DNA of 28,431 nucleotides, taken from a virus. Positions 6,645 to 17,300 of this stretch are shown one piece after another. Position numbers and translations under genes: made by a program. How positions within the stretch are numbered: position 1 is the first letter of the stretch; every line of letters starts with the position of its first letter. The notes beneath the pieces are model-generated. The model saw nothing but the letters and a program-made list of their open reading frames with translations, had not been told where the DNA came from and searched no databases. The stretch lies in IMG/VR virus record IMGVR_UViG_3300032073_000175, positions 1 through 28,431 of that record; one strand, 5' to 3'.

Positions 6645-8096
6645 TTAATAAGAACCACCATCTATTGCAGTAATTGAAACTGCACCAGATGATACTGCAA
6701 AGTTTGCCGAAGCAAAACTTGCTACACCTTTATTAGAGGTACTTGCATCTTCACCAGCAATAGTAATACTACCATTTGCATTAGTGACATCTACACCTTC
6801 TCCAGCAGTCAAGGTTGCAAGAACCATGTCTCCATTACCACCATGACCAATTAATAATTGACCAGCAGTTGGTGCAGAACCATCAACACTTGTGATTGAA
6901 CCAGCAAGGTCTAATCCACCAATGTCAAGGTTACCTTTTGTACCAGAAATAACACCAGAAGAATCTGTTGCATCTGGAATAAATGTAAATTTGCCTGTAC
7001 TATCATCGAATCCGAAGAACCCTAGTTTTGCAGCTGAACCATTGTGCCATCTGAATTCCATACCTCTATCAAGGTTGTCATCAGAGCCTGGAGCAGAATC
7101 TCCACCAACTGTAAAGATTGGGTCATCGACTGTTACTGTAGTACTGTTAACTTGTGTTTGTGTACCATTAACTGTTAAGTTACCTGTAACTGTAAGGTTG
7201 TTTCCTATAGTTACATTATTTGGTAATCCAACTGTAAGTGTTTGACCACTTGCAGATGTTTCGATTTCATTTGTTGTACCAGCAATTGTTAAGGATTGAG
7301 AATCCAAATCAACTGCACCAGTTCCAGAGTCACCAGCAAAGTCAACATCTTGAGCTGTTAAATTGTTATCAACATAGTCTTTAACTGCAGCTGATGTTGG
7401 TAATGTTGTATCGTTATCATTAGACCCAATCCCTTCGGATTCAGTTACTAATAATGCAGCTGCAAGTGAGACTGCACCACTTGATACACTAAAGTGTGAA
7501 CTGTTAAATGATGCAACACCCTTATTGGATGTAGTTGCATCTTCACCAGAAATCTGTATTTGGTTGTTTGATACTGTAGTATCAATACCTTCTCCACCAG
7601 CAAAAGTTAATGTTTCACCAGTATTGAATGTATCATTAGAACCACTATCTGCAGCTAATGATAATGAACTTGTGACTGTTCCGAAACTTAAATTTCCAGA
7701 ACCATCTGTTTTTAAGAACTGACCAGTTGAACCATCTGCACTTGGTAGTACATATGTTGTATCAGTTGTTATTGAGTTTGCAGCTTTAAGTGCAGTAAAG
7801 TTTGAACCATTATCTGAATCTTCGTATAATTTTATACTACCACCAGTTGAATTACCATTCCCTACTTTGAAATCTGCTGGTGTTGGTGTTGAACCATCTA
7901 AGATATCGGTATAATATTTACCACCTAATTTTTGAATTACTGGGTTACCACCACTATTCTGTGACTCTACATAAAGGATTGCACCACTTCCACTATTGGA
8001 AGCATCCATTGAATATGCTAATTCTCCTTGAGCTAAGTCAGATGTAGTAGGGGCAGAAACACCTGTGCTTCTTTTAATCTGAATTACTGTTGACAT
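6645..8096 (-). CDS. Modular tail fibre protein
   Basis: This 483-residue protein opens with VIQIKRSTGVSAPTTSDL and GELAYS, matching the anchor of the 433-residue fibre. Next comes a GGKYYTDIL segment typical of marine phage fibres. The middle contains two KGVASF...FxVSSGAVS modules, also present once in the 813-residue fibre, and a TVTGNLTVNGTQTQVNSTTV block followed by a FFGFDDSTGKFTF stretch that parallels blocks in the 1417-residue protein. The protein ends in AIDGGSY, echoing IDGGTY at the end of the 70-residue neighbour. ATG is preceded by an AGGAG site. It lacks an S74 chaperone. This is a fibre by composition, modules and context; which receptor or sub-particle it contacts cannot be seen. 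Confidence 0.82.
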   Translation of the reverse strand: MSTVIQIKRSTGVSAPTTSDLAQGELAYSMDASNSGSGAILYVESQNSGGNPVIQKLGGKYYTDILDGSTPTPADFKVGNGNSTGGSIKLYEDSDNGSNFTALKAANSITTDTTYVLPSADGSTGQFLKTDGSGNLSFGTVTSSLSLAADSGSNDTFNTGETLTFAGGEGIDTTVSNNQIQISGEDATTSNKGVASFNSSHFSVSSGAVSLAAALLVTESEGIGSNDNDTTLPTSAAVKDYVDNNLTAQDVDFAGDSGTGAVDLDSQSLTIAGTTNEIETSASGQTLTVGLPNNVTIGNNLTVTGNLTVNGTQTQVNSTTVTVDDPIFTVGGDSAPGSDDNLDRGMEFRWHNGSAAKLGFFGFDDSTGKFTFIPDATDSSGVISGTKGNLDIGGLDLAGSITSVDGSAPTAGQLLIGHGGNGDMVLATLTAGEGVDVTNANGSITIAGEDASTSNKGVASFASANFAVSSGAVSITAIDGGSY

Positions 8097-8118
8097 TTAT
8101 CTCTCCTAATATAATCCT

Positions 8119-8331
8119 TTAGTAAGTCCCACCATCTATTGTGTTGGCAGCTTCAAACTTACCTGTTGTTGCATCATATATAAGGGTAGTTCCACTTTGT
8201 AGTGTGACAGTGGTTGTATCTACATTAGACAAATCATTCATTTGTACAGTAGATGCATCCATCTTACCAACAGTAACTTGTTTGACCTGTTTGTTAGTAG
8301 GATTTGCAACTTGAACCTTAATGGTCGACAT
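8119..8331 (-). CDS. Small fibre-associated protein ending in IDGGTY
   Basis: This 70-residue protein starts with ATG. Its AGGAG ribosome-binding site overlaps the TAG stop of the 111-residue gene, only two bases upstream, so translation of the pair is probably coupled. The N-terminal half is a beta-like TIKVQVANPTNKQVKQVTVG strand pair. The C-terminal half contains LSNVDTTTV and LIYDATTGKFEAANTIDGGTY-like elements, which match the widespread phage fibre phrase in which a 'valued' strand precedes a short Gly/Tyr ending. The 483-residue fibre, next in the unit, ends almost identically. It is probably a small fibre or baseplate decoration protein. Its function is not known. Confidence 0.75.
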   Translation of the reverse strand: MSTIKVQVANPTNKQVKQVTVGKMDASTVQMNDLSNVDTTTVTLQSGTTLIYDATTGKFEAANTIDGGTY

Positions 8332-8333
8332 AT

Positions 8334-8669
8334 TTAACTCCTACTTACACTTGGGGTAACAATTAACTGCCCTTCAATCAATCTTGTTTTTAATCCATCA
8401 CTTGCAGTTTGGATAATGTCATAAACATATCTTCCAGACTCAAGTGCAGCCGTTTGAACATCGGTGAGTTTTACAGTTAAGTTCCCACCAGTTCCATCAT
8501 TAGTCGTAGTGAATGTTGCTTTAATTGTATTGCTACCATGAGACTTTCTTACCTGTCCCAAAAAAGACGCACCTGTTAAGTTAAGTGCATCATCTACAGA
8601 ATCAGTAAGGCTCAATGTGATTTCAAAATCACTGCCTTGGTCTACAAATAAATTACTTATACTCGCCAT
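8334..8669 (-). CDS. Beta-sandwich fibre/baseplate-associated protein
   Basis: This 111-residue protein begins MASISNLFVDQGSDF, a phrase I recognise from small phage tail proteins with an immunoglobulin-like or BppU-N-like beta-sandwich. Alternating hydrophobic strands (FEITLSL, FLGQVRKS, NLTVKLT, RYVYDIIQ, EGQLIVTP) fit that fold. The ATG has an AAGGT site 10 bases upstream. A perfect TATAAATA late promoter octamer ends 32 bases before it, so this gene probably opens a late transcript carrying the 70-, 483- and 134-residue genes. A structural role at the baseplate or fibre is likely, but the family assignment is by resemblance only. Confidence 0.75.
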   Translation of the reverse strand: MASISNLFVDQGSDFEITLSLTDSVDDALNLTGASFLGQVRKSHGSNTIKATFTTTNDGTGGNLTVKLTDVQTAALESGRYVYDIIQTASDGLKTRLIEGQLIVTPSVSRS

Positions 8670-8701
8670 AAAAAAACTACCTTTTGATGTTATCTAAGTA
8701 G

Positions 8702-8709
8702 TATTTATA
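8702..8709 (-). promoter_or_regulatory. T4-type late promoter octamer
   Basis: The minus strand reads TATAAATA exactly, in the 44-base gap between the 813-residue fibre gene and the 111-residue gene. It ends 32 bases before the ATG at 8669. T4 late transcription uses this -10 octamer with the phage sigma factor gp55 and the clamp coactivator, and no -35 element is needed. Confidence 0.65.
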
Positions 8710-8713
8710 CGAT

Positions 8714-11155
8714 TTAAGACTTTAAACTTTCGATTTCTGATTTGAGTTCTTTGATTGCTTCAATAAGTAGAGGAACTACTTTATCATAGTGGACACTATC
8801 GTATTGACCTTCAATTGCATTTTCAACTACAACTTCTGGAAGAACTGATTTAATTTCTTGTGCAGATACACCAACTTGTAGTTGGTCTGCATATTGTGGA
8901 GTAATCTCATTACCCTTTTCGTTCTGTTTGAAGTAGAATCCATTTAATGCACATACTTTATCTACTGGATTTTTTATACTACCCAATCTAGTTTTTAATC
9001 TATCATCTGAGTAGTATGCAGTGATATTACCTGTTGACCTAACTTCAGCAAAAGTAACTACAGAACCAGAGTCGGTATATTGGTTCATGTTTCGTGCATA
9101 GATATTAGATACAGAGAATGAAGTTCCAGATAATGATAATCCAACTCCAGCACTATAAGTTGTATTGGTGTCGGTATTAGTATCTGTTGAATTAATTGTA
9201 ATTGTATTACCAGATTGTGATATAGAAGATGCACCAGAAGCTGCAAGAGTAATTGTACCTGTATTCTGTTGACCAGAAACACCAACTGAGGTTACAGTGT
9301 TAGTATCAGTATTGGTATCACTCCAAGGCACATTGACAAACATTTTACCACTTGATAATTCAACTGGATAGTTTTTACCATTTTCTGAATATCCAATTTT
9401 AACAAGACCTAATGCAGATGATGTTGCTGTTGAATAAGTTGTATTAGTGTTTGTATCTGTTGAAGTAATTGTGATATCATCACCAGAACGAGTTACAGTT
9501 GTTGCACCAGCACCACTAAATGTTACTGTATCACCATGACTAACTTGGTCTGTTCCAGCAGTTCCATTTGCAGCTATATTCCAAACTGTAAGTTGGTTAG
9601 TATTAGTGTCGGTATTGGTATCTGTAGAATTGACTGTGACTGTTCCTGTGGAATCATTATAAGATACAGAAGTTGCACCAGTACCAGTAAACATTGCACC
9701 TACAATGTCTTCTATTTCTTCTTGAGTTTTTTGAGTTGATGCAATAGTTAAGTTATCACCACTTGGTGTTAAAGTAATATTACTTCCTGCTACAAATTTT
9801 AAATCATCGTTTCCAGACCCAGAACCACCAGCAGTTAATCTGAGAATTGCATCATTAGAACTATCTACAAATGATGTTGAATAGGTTGTATCTGTTTGTG
9901 AGATTGCACCCCAACTTAATGCACTACCATTAGTTGTTAAGAACTTACCATTATGTGATGATTGAGATGGAATAACTTGTGCAGTTGCAAGTTGTACTGC
10001 ACCACTTGATACTGAGAATTGACCACTATTAAAACTTGCTAAACCTTTTGCAGAAGTACTTGCATCTGCAATTGTGAAGTCTAAAGTACCATCTCCATCT
10101 TCGTATGCTACAGCAATACCAGTTTCAGTATTAGATGATACCATTCCACCTACGATGTCTTGTATCTCTTCTGTTGTTTTACCTGTTGAAGATATAACTA
10201 ATGTTCCAGCACTATCGTTGTAAGTTGCAGTTGTTGAACCAGAACCAGAGATTAATGCACCCACAGTATCTTGTATCTGTTCTGTTAAATCTATATTTGC
10301 AGTACCATTAAAAGATACTCCATGTATTGTTCTTGCATTTTGTAATGCAGTAGCAGTTGCAGCGTTACCTGTTGTATCTGCTGAACCAGTTGCAGAGATT
10401 TGACCAGTTGAACTATTATATGCTATACCATTACCAGCAGAGAAAAGAGCTCTTGAACTTGCACTAAATCCAGATAAATCTGATGCAGTTATTTGTGAAC
10501 CATTTACTTTAATGGTTGCACCACTTGTTAAATTTAAATTACCATTTACAAATACTTCTTTTGAAGTCCCACCAGTATTTAAATAAATGTTTGAACCATC
10601 GGATTCTAGTTGGATACCATATCCACTTGCTGGTGTTGTAACAACACTAGTTGCATCTGAATTAATAACAACTCCAGCAGTAGTATCGTGATTGTAAATA
10701 GAACCAGCACCAGTCTTAGTCCATTGAGTTGTAGCAGCTGCAGTAGTACCAGCAATACCTTCGTATGAACCAGTAAAAGATGTGATTCTTATTACATCTG
10801 AGTTTGCAGCGGAAGATGCAAGAGTAATACTTGTACCATTAGCTGCAGAGTAGTCTGTACCACTTCTGAGTAGTGTACCATTTTTAAATACTAGTAATCT
10901 GTTAACTGAATAGTTTAATGAGTTTCCAAAGTTGTCGTTTCCACTAAATGTTCTATTTGAACTTGCACCATCTGACCCATCATATTCGAAATCTTGAAAA
11001 TAAAAATATTGGTCAATAATACTATTGATAGAATCTACCAATGTAGATTTTTGATTTGTTCTAAGCGTTCCTAATCCACCAACCTCATTTACGAGGTCGT
11101 TATAAGACTGTCTTAAAACTTCTAAGGTTTCGTTATTACTTACACTTTTAGCCAT
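8714..11155 (-). CDS. Tail fibre with C-terminal S74 intramolecular chaperone
   Basis: This 813-residue fibre has an N-terminal helical anchor (residues 1-50, with LEVLRQSYNDLVNEVGGLG), an FLNG-type beta module at 52-130, three QDxVGxM modules, one KGLASF...VSSGAV module and four Thr-Asp-Asn-rich stretches such as TDTNTDTNT. The last 98 residues are a Peptidase S74 endosialidase-type chaperone: YYSDDRLK places Ser716 and Lys721 five residues apart, as in the catalytic Ser/Lys pair, and GVSAQE plus a C-terminal coiled coil ending KELKSEIESLKS complete the pattern. S74 domains help fibres trimerise and then cut themselves off just before the Ser. The ATG directly abuts the stop of the 66-residue gene and has only a weak ribosome-binding site, so translational coupling is likely. 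It is probably a host-recognition fibre. Confidence 0.9.
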   Translation of the reverse strand: MAKSVSNNETLEVLRQSYNDLVNEVGGLGTLRTNQKSTLVDSINSIIDQYFYFQDFEYDGSDGASSNRTFSGNDNFGNSLNYSVNRLLVFKNGTLLRSGTDYSAANGTSITLASSAANSDVIRITSFTGSYEGIAGTTAAATTQWTKTGAGSIYNHDTTAGVVINSDATSVVTTPASGYGIQLESDGSNIYLNTGGTSKEVFVNGNLNLTSGATIKVNGSQITASDLSGFSASSRALFSAGNGIAYNSSTGQISATGSADTTGNAATATALQNARTIHGVSFNGTANIDLTEQIQDTVGALISGSGSTTATYNDSAGTLVISSTGKTTEEIQDIVGGMVSSNTETGIAVAYEDGDGTLDFTIADASTSAKGLASFNSGQFSVSSGAVQLATAQVIPSQSSHNGKFLTTNGSALSWGAISQTDTTYSTSFVDSSNDAILRLTAGGSGSGNDDLKFVAGSNITLTPSGDNLTIASTQKTQEEIEDIVGAMFTGTGATSVSYNDSTGTVTVNSTDTNTDTNTNQLTVWNIAANGTAGTDQVSHGDTVTFSGAGATTVTRSGDDITITSTDTNTNTTYSTATSSALGLVKIGYSENGKNYPVELSSGKMFVNVPWSDTNTDTNTVTSVGVSGQQNTGTITLAASGASSISQSGNTITINSTDTNTDTNTTYSAGVGLSLSGTSFSVSNIYARNMNQYTDSGSVVTFAEVRSTGNITAYYSDDRLKTRLGSIKNPVDKVCALNGFYFKQNEKGNEITPQYADQLQVGVSAQEIKSVLPEVVVENAIEGQYDSVHYDKVVPLLIEAIKELKSEIESLKS
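8717..9010 (-). other. Peptidase S74 chaperone domain with predicted self-cleavage site
   Basis: Residues 716-813 of the 813-residue fibre. Ser716 begins the domain and Lys721 is the expected general base. The predicted cut between Tyr715 and Ser716 would release a 98-residue chaperone. Both key residues are intact. The domain ends in a charged coiled coil. Confidence 0.85.
10766..11002 (-). repeat. FLNG-type beta module in the 813-residue fibre
   Basis: Residues 52-130 carry RTFSGNDNFGNSLNYSVNRL, LLVFKNGTLLRSGTDYSA and NGTSITLASSAANSDVIRI. This is the same module found three times in the 433-residue fibre and, diverged, once in the gp7-like protein (around residues 518-616). Confidence 0.75.
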
Positions 11156-11356
11156 TTATATTTTTTCCAATACTTTTGTCATCATTATCTTTAATTCTGA
11201 TACTTCTGATTTTAATTCCTGTATTTCATTATTCTTTACTTGCATGAGAGTTCTTCTCTTTTTATATAAAGTATAACCTTCTGTATCAGTATTTATAACT
11301 GCTTTACTAAACTCATCTTTAATTAGATGGTCATGACCTTTTACTTTCTTATGCAA
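11156..11356 (-). CDS. Small coiled-coil protein with TTG start
   Basis: This 66-residue protein starts at TTG (11356-11354). An in-frame TAG lies two codons upstream and the first ATG is at codon 38, so TTG is the only full-length choice. An AGAGGA ribosome-binding site sits 8 bases before it, inside the last codons of the 2148-residue gene, which it overlaps by 8 bases. Residues 14-32 (DEFSKAVINTDTEGYTLYKK) match a short motif I associate with small proteins beside fibre or neck genes in marine T4-like phages. Residues 40-66 form a heptad-patterned helix with EIQELKSEVSELK. The ELKSE(V/I)xxLK pattern reappears at the C-terminus of the 813-residue fibre next door. A trimerisation, capping or assembly role is possible. 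No function is known to me. Confidence 0.75.
   Translation of the reverse strand: MHKKVKGHDHLIKDEFSKAVINTDTEGYTLYKKRRTLMQVKNNEIQELKSEVSELKIMMTKVLEKI
11290..11297 (-). promoter_or_regulatory. Possible intragenic late promoter octamer
   Basis: A perfect TATAAATA on the minus strand lies inside the 66-residue gene, 134 bases before the 813-residue fibre ATG. It also encodes part of VINTD, and a few chance matches are expected in a genome this AT-rich. It is kept only as a weak candidate. Confidence 0.2.
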
Positions 11357-14300
11357 GTGCTAATCCTCTAAATGCTTTGATTGCACAAGGCATTGTTGTA
11401 TCTTTACTCTTCATTACAATTTTAATTGAGAACCCTACAAACTCTTCTAGGTTAGTTGCATCATATTCATATGACCTAAACTTACTTGAGTCTGCATCTG
11501 GTACATTTGTTGTTGCAAATTCTGTCCAACCTAATTCTTCAATAGGTAATGTACTATCTGCTTTTAATAGTTTGAAATATGTTTTAATTTCACCATCAGC
11601 AGTTCCAGCTGCTCTGAATCCATCAAAGATTACTTTTAGTTGTGATGCTGGATTTTCTAATTGTACTAATCTTGTACAATAGATAGCTGCATTGTTATCT
11701 CCATCTGGTTGTGTCCCTTCAACTAAAGTTGTATTAGCTGCAAGGTCACTACCTGTGGTAACATGGTTGATTCTATTCATAACTGTGTTTGCACCAATAC
11801 TTCCTAAGTCAATTACTGGTGATACAAAGTTAGATTCGGAAGTCAATCCAAGACTTAATCTAAATGATTTTACAGATGCCATCTCATTCGTTTCGTTGAT
11901 TTGTGATGCAACGATACCAGATGTAACCATAAAGTTATTATCGTTCAAAACTAATGTTTGACTTGAAGATGCTTTAACATAACTATTACCAGTTGTGTTT
12001 GCATTTACACCACCTGTACTTGTCTTAAACATATTAGATGTTAATGTAGTTTTAGGATAAACAACATTTGGTACTAAAGTATGAATAACATCATAATACA
12101 TATTTTCAGATGCAAATACATTATCTCCACCTGCTCTTGTTGATTCTGTTGCACCAAGATGATTTCCTAAACTTATATTAACCTCATATGAATCCATATC
12201 AAATGATTGGAATGTTGTATGGGTTGTGTTAATTTTACCAATTGGTATTCCACCCAAAGTGTCTTCTATAGATGCAACTGTTATTACACAGAATGTTGTT
12301 GCACCAGAACCACCGACTGAATCTTGTCTAATTGTAACTGTTTCATTAACTGCATAGTTAAAGCCTGGGTTGTTAATTTTAATTGAACTAATACTTGTAG
12401 TTGTGTCTAGTGTAATATCAAATGTTGCACCAGAACCATTATTATCAGCAGTACCACCTACACCTGTGTAAGTATTAACCACACCTGTTCCAGATGCACT
12501 TGAAGTTACTGATAATACACCATTATCCTTATCACCTTCTACTCCAGAAATTGTTACATTAGAATCTTGGTCGTACATACCATGTGATTGATGATGAACT
12601 TTAAGTCTATCTCTATCTCCACTAATAGTTTCTATTGGATTAGATTTTAATTTTTTACTTGGGATTGCTTTATTTTCTAATACAGCAGTTCCACCAGTAT
12701 TAAATAAACAACGATTGATATTGAATTTCAAATCTTGCATTTGTTCTGGTGTCCAAGTTGAACTGTTTTGTGATTTAAATAATACACCAGCATATGGTTG
12801 TTTATCAATTGGTTCTTTTGTATGAATATCAAAGTCACCCATCTGACCAACCCAAGTTAAGTATGCATTTGAGTTTGACTCAAGTACAAAACAATATTCT
12901 GTATTTGGATTTAAGTAAACTGGTGATGGGAATGAGAACTTAGTTGATGTTTGTGCATTTGCACTTACTGATACCTCACTTGGATATAATGTCTTTTCTG
13001 CAAAAGGCATAATCTTCTGTGTAGGTGAACCATTTAACATTTGTCTAATTGAACATGTTACTGGTAATCCACCAGCATCTTTTGCACTAAAGAATACATC
13101 GATTGAATTAATAAAGACACCTTCTTCTTGTTCTACTAAGAACGATTGTGCAAGTGGGTCAACCCATCTTGTTGTAGTATTAGATGTAGTTACTTGGTTT
13201 GCTCTACTTTCACTTACTGACTCTTGAACTAATCTACCATTTCTTGTGTTTATAATTTCTGTTTGTTGTGATGTCAACGAACCATTTGCCATGAAGTTTG
13301 TAAATGCAGAAGTTGTTGACAATGCACTATCTACTGTTGTAGTATCAGTAACCTTTAATGTTCTAACACCAGTTTCAAATCTTAGTGTATCATCATTTGG
13401 TATTGTAAATGTTGCATTTAGTTTACCTCTGTTATCGGTTACTAGTTGTGTTCCTTTTGCAGTTGCACCACCTACACCATAAGTTGCAGATGCTGGAGTA
13501 CAATGTGCATTGACTTGAATGTTATCAAAGAATACATTCAATGCAGTATTTGGTTTTAACAATTCACCTGTAATTGTTATATCAATTGTTCTCATGAAGT
13601 TAACAGCAGATACACCAACTACTCTATCGTTTCTTGTTGTTACTATGTCTTCTACAATGTTAGTTATGATACCTGTTCTTTGTTCTCTTGTAGGTATTGT
13701 TCTGGTGACTGTAGTTGTAACTGCTCTTCTTCCTCTTCCTCTAGGAATTCTTCTTCTACCTCTTCCACCTCTTCGACCACCTCTGACTACTTCAAACTCT
13801 TCTGGTTCAATACCTTGAAATGCACCTTCTAGTACATTGTCTGAATTTGATGTGACTATAGGAGTTCCAGACCATGTTTGTTGCCAATCATTCCAGACTG
13901 TTCCTAATTCAACCCCAGCAAGTACTGCATCGAAACTACCTTCTTGAGAACTTGTAATACTTGGTAGTTGTTCCATGTCATGCCAGACATCCTTGTCTGG
14001 ACTTAGTTCTAATCTTCCTACAAAGTTTGCAACATCATATGGGTTAACATTGACTTGTTGTGATGCTTTATTTGCAGAGATATAATTTGTTTCTGTGAAT
14101 GGTAATGTTAACAAATCACCACTCTTTGTAATGTTTGATGAAACACCACTATTAAATTCTAAATCAAAATAATTTGTTCTGTGAGCTGGTCTTGCAATAC
14201 CTTCTCTTTGGTCTACTGCAATACCATAGTCTGGGTGGAATACATCTCCAACACCATGACCTTTAAATGGGTCTACAACGAAACCAGATTTGAATCTGTC

Positions 14301-17300
14301 AAATCCTTCATCATCTAAAACCTGTAATGTTTCTGTTTTTTCTTCTAACATAGAAAGAGAAACTGCTGTTTCTAATTGTGTTAATCTTCTTTGTATACCA
14401 TCTATATCTCTCATGGTATATCTTCTATGTTGAATTAATTTTGTTTCTACTTCACCCACATCTGGAGTAAATGCTGGAACAAACACTTCTGCAATCTCGA
14501 TTGCATTATCAATTTTTGCACCTTTCTTAGGACTGTCTGATGGTTCACCAGTAACCACAACAAACTCACCTAATGAAGTTAAGAATACTCTATCTTTTCT
14601 AGGAAGATAATGGTCATAGTCTAATGTTATATTAGAACCTATTTTTGCAAGGTCATTACTTAATGAACCATTTCCTTCAAATGCAGTTGACCCATATGAG
14701 AATGGATATGTTGAAATACCAGAAATATTTTGTGGACTATCCACATTATTATTTGGTGCAGTTCCAAGTAGTCTAGCTGCAACTGGTCTATAGTCTATAC
14801 TATCTGCAAGTGCAAAGTCACCATCTGAATCAAACGATGCAGTTGGGTCAAATCTATCTGCAACATAGTTTGGTATTTTATCAATCTCCATACCAGAATA
14901 AGATGTACCATTAAATGTATTTCCAGCACTATGTGTAAAGTAATCAAATACAATCATTAGTGGGCCATTAGGTGTTGGTGCATTTTTCTTTCTAGTTATT
15001 TTTGATATACCATAGTAACCATCTCTTTGACCATCATCAAAGACAAAGTTATCTGTAATCTCTTTTGAACCTGCTGTTAAACTTCCAATAGTTCCTGCTT
15101 TATCAGTTCCATCTGTAAAGGTTACACCTTCACCACTTTGGAATTTTGCAGAACCATCTACATAGTAGAAGTAACAAACATTAGAGTCATTCTCAATTAG
15201 AATACCTCTTGCATTTGAAACATTACCTACAATCTCTGTTCCAGCAGTAGACAATGCATTACTACCAGCATCAGCAGTATATCTAAATGATGGTGGGGTT
15301 GGTGCAGTTACAAAAGTTGAACCATCACCACTTGGGTTTAATGCATTACCACCCTCAAAGACACCTCGTATCTCATAGACATCTGCCACACCAACTGTTA
15401 TATCTGTATGTTGATATGAATTACCATAGTTAGTAGTTGAGTTTGCAGTATTAACAACTGCACATGCACCCTTAACAAGTGTCTTAGTTGCAGCTGCTAC
15501 TGTTCCTCTTTGAACTGTTACAATAACTTTACAAGTTTTACTTGCAACTCCAACATCTATTACAACTGAACCACTGTTTGCACCATTGTTAACTGTTACA
15601 TTACTAGAAGTTAGGGCAATCGGAGTTCTTGAAGCTGTTGATGTAGTTTCTACTACTGCATGATAATCATCATCACTAAATGCAACGAAAGTACCATCTG
15701 TAGATGATACTGTAACATCTCCATTACCATCGGATGTTGTTACAACCATTCTTCTTACGATTTCTGTTTCGATACCTGTAATTTCTTTAATTCCATTATT
15801 AGGTAAACCAGAGATTGCAACTGTTTGGTCTTGTTTATAAAATTTTGCTCTTTGTCTTACGATGTTACCACTAATAGTTCCAGAAGTTCCAGATGTAATA
15901 TCGGTAACTGTTACAGATGTGTCTGATGCAACACTTACAACTGTAGTAGTTGCATTGTTTGCTAATAGTAAACTGTCACCTTCTTGTAGTTCAGATGTAA
16001 ATCTAGATGAAATACCTGTTATAGTATCGTTACTTGAATCACCATCTAATGTGACTGTTCCACTACCTGTTAATGTTTGGTTGTCTTCTAATACGACATT
16101 TGCACCAAACTCTTGGAAGTTTCCTGTTCCTCTGTCTTGGAACACACTTCTTATTCTACCTATATCGTAGTTTCTAATTGCACTAACTGCTACACCACCA
16201 GATGAGTTCTGATGTTTTCTTAATGTATCACTTGTATTAAATGTTCCAACAACACTATGTAATTTTACTGTTGTTCCACTTGATACTGCTTCTGCAACAA
16301 TACCTGTTGCACCAGAAGTAGTTCCTTTAACTTTTTGTCCTTTTGCAAGTGAAACTGACGCAGTTGTTAATTGAGTAAACATTTGTACATCAAATAAATA
16401 CAATGCATCACTTGATGTATCAAATTGTTCGTATGCTCTTACTCTTGCATAACCAATTAAACTTCCATTTGCACTTCCATTACCAGCAACATTTGCTCCA
16501 GCAGTATCATATAAACCTATCTCTGAATATGCATTTGAATCTCCAGTTGCACTTATATCTGGTAAACCATAGATTGTATCAATCTTTAAAAAGTTTCCAA
16601 TCCTAAATGCAGATGCAACATTATTTTTTGATTGTGTTGTTCTTGCTTTATCAAAGGTTAAAAATGTAGGAACTTGTTTATCTATCTCGTATCCTCTAAC
16701 ATATGCTTTACCAGAAGATATTACTGAAATAAATTTATTTGCATTTCCAGAAGGTGTATCTGTTGAAGTATAAACACCATTGTTAGATAAATCATTTAAA
16801 TGTTCTCTGTAAGACATTGTAAATGGTTGTAATGTATAATCACCAGACTCATCAAATGTTCTTCTTGCCATTGTTTCTTGGAGTCTGTTGTATTCTGTAA
16901 TCTCTTGTTTTTTAACTACTTCACCAGCAGATAGTCTCATTAACTCTATAAAGTCTGTCGAGTCTGTTGCAGTTATTGCTTTCTTTGCAAGGGTCATTGT
17001 TAATGTTAATCTATCAGCACCAGGCGCATTTTCGTTTGTTGAACCTTGTGCATTGTCTAACAATGATGTATCTTCGGAATATGATGTAAGTGTTTCTGCA
17101 ACATCTACACCAACCTTGTAGGATGGAGAGTTAGAATACTTCTCTAAGATAAGAGTTTGTTCTGGTACTCTGACAAACATTCCTCTGGTGTATATAATAC
17201 CTTCTGAAATATTTGCAGCTGAACCAACCATTGAACCTACATTTGTAGACCCTGCTATTGAATAAACTTTGAATTGATTGTTTGATGATGCAGAAGAATA

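Noticed and set aside
9085-9285. Minus-strand Leu/Gln-rich 66-residue frame inside the 813-residue fibre
   Set aside because: Second-frame reading of the DTNT and beta repeat DNA. It has low-complexity composition and no ribosome-binding site.
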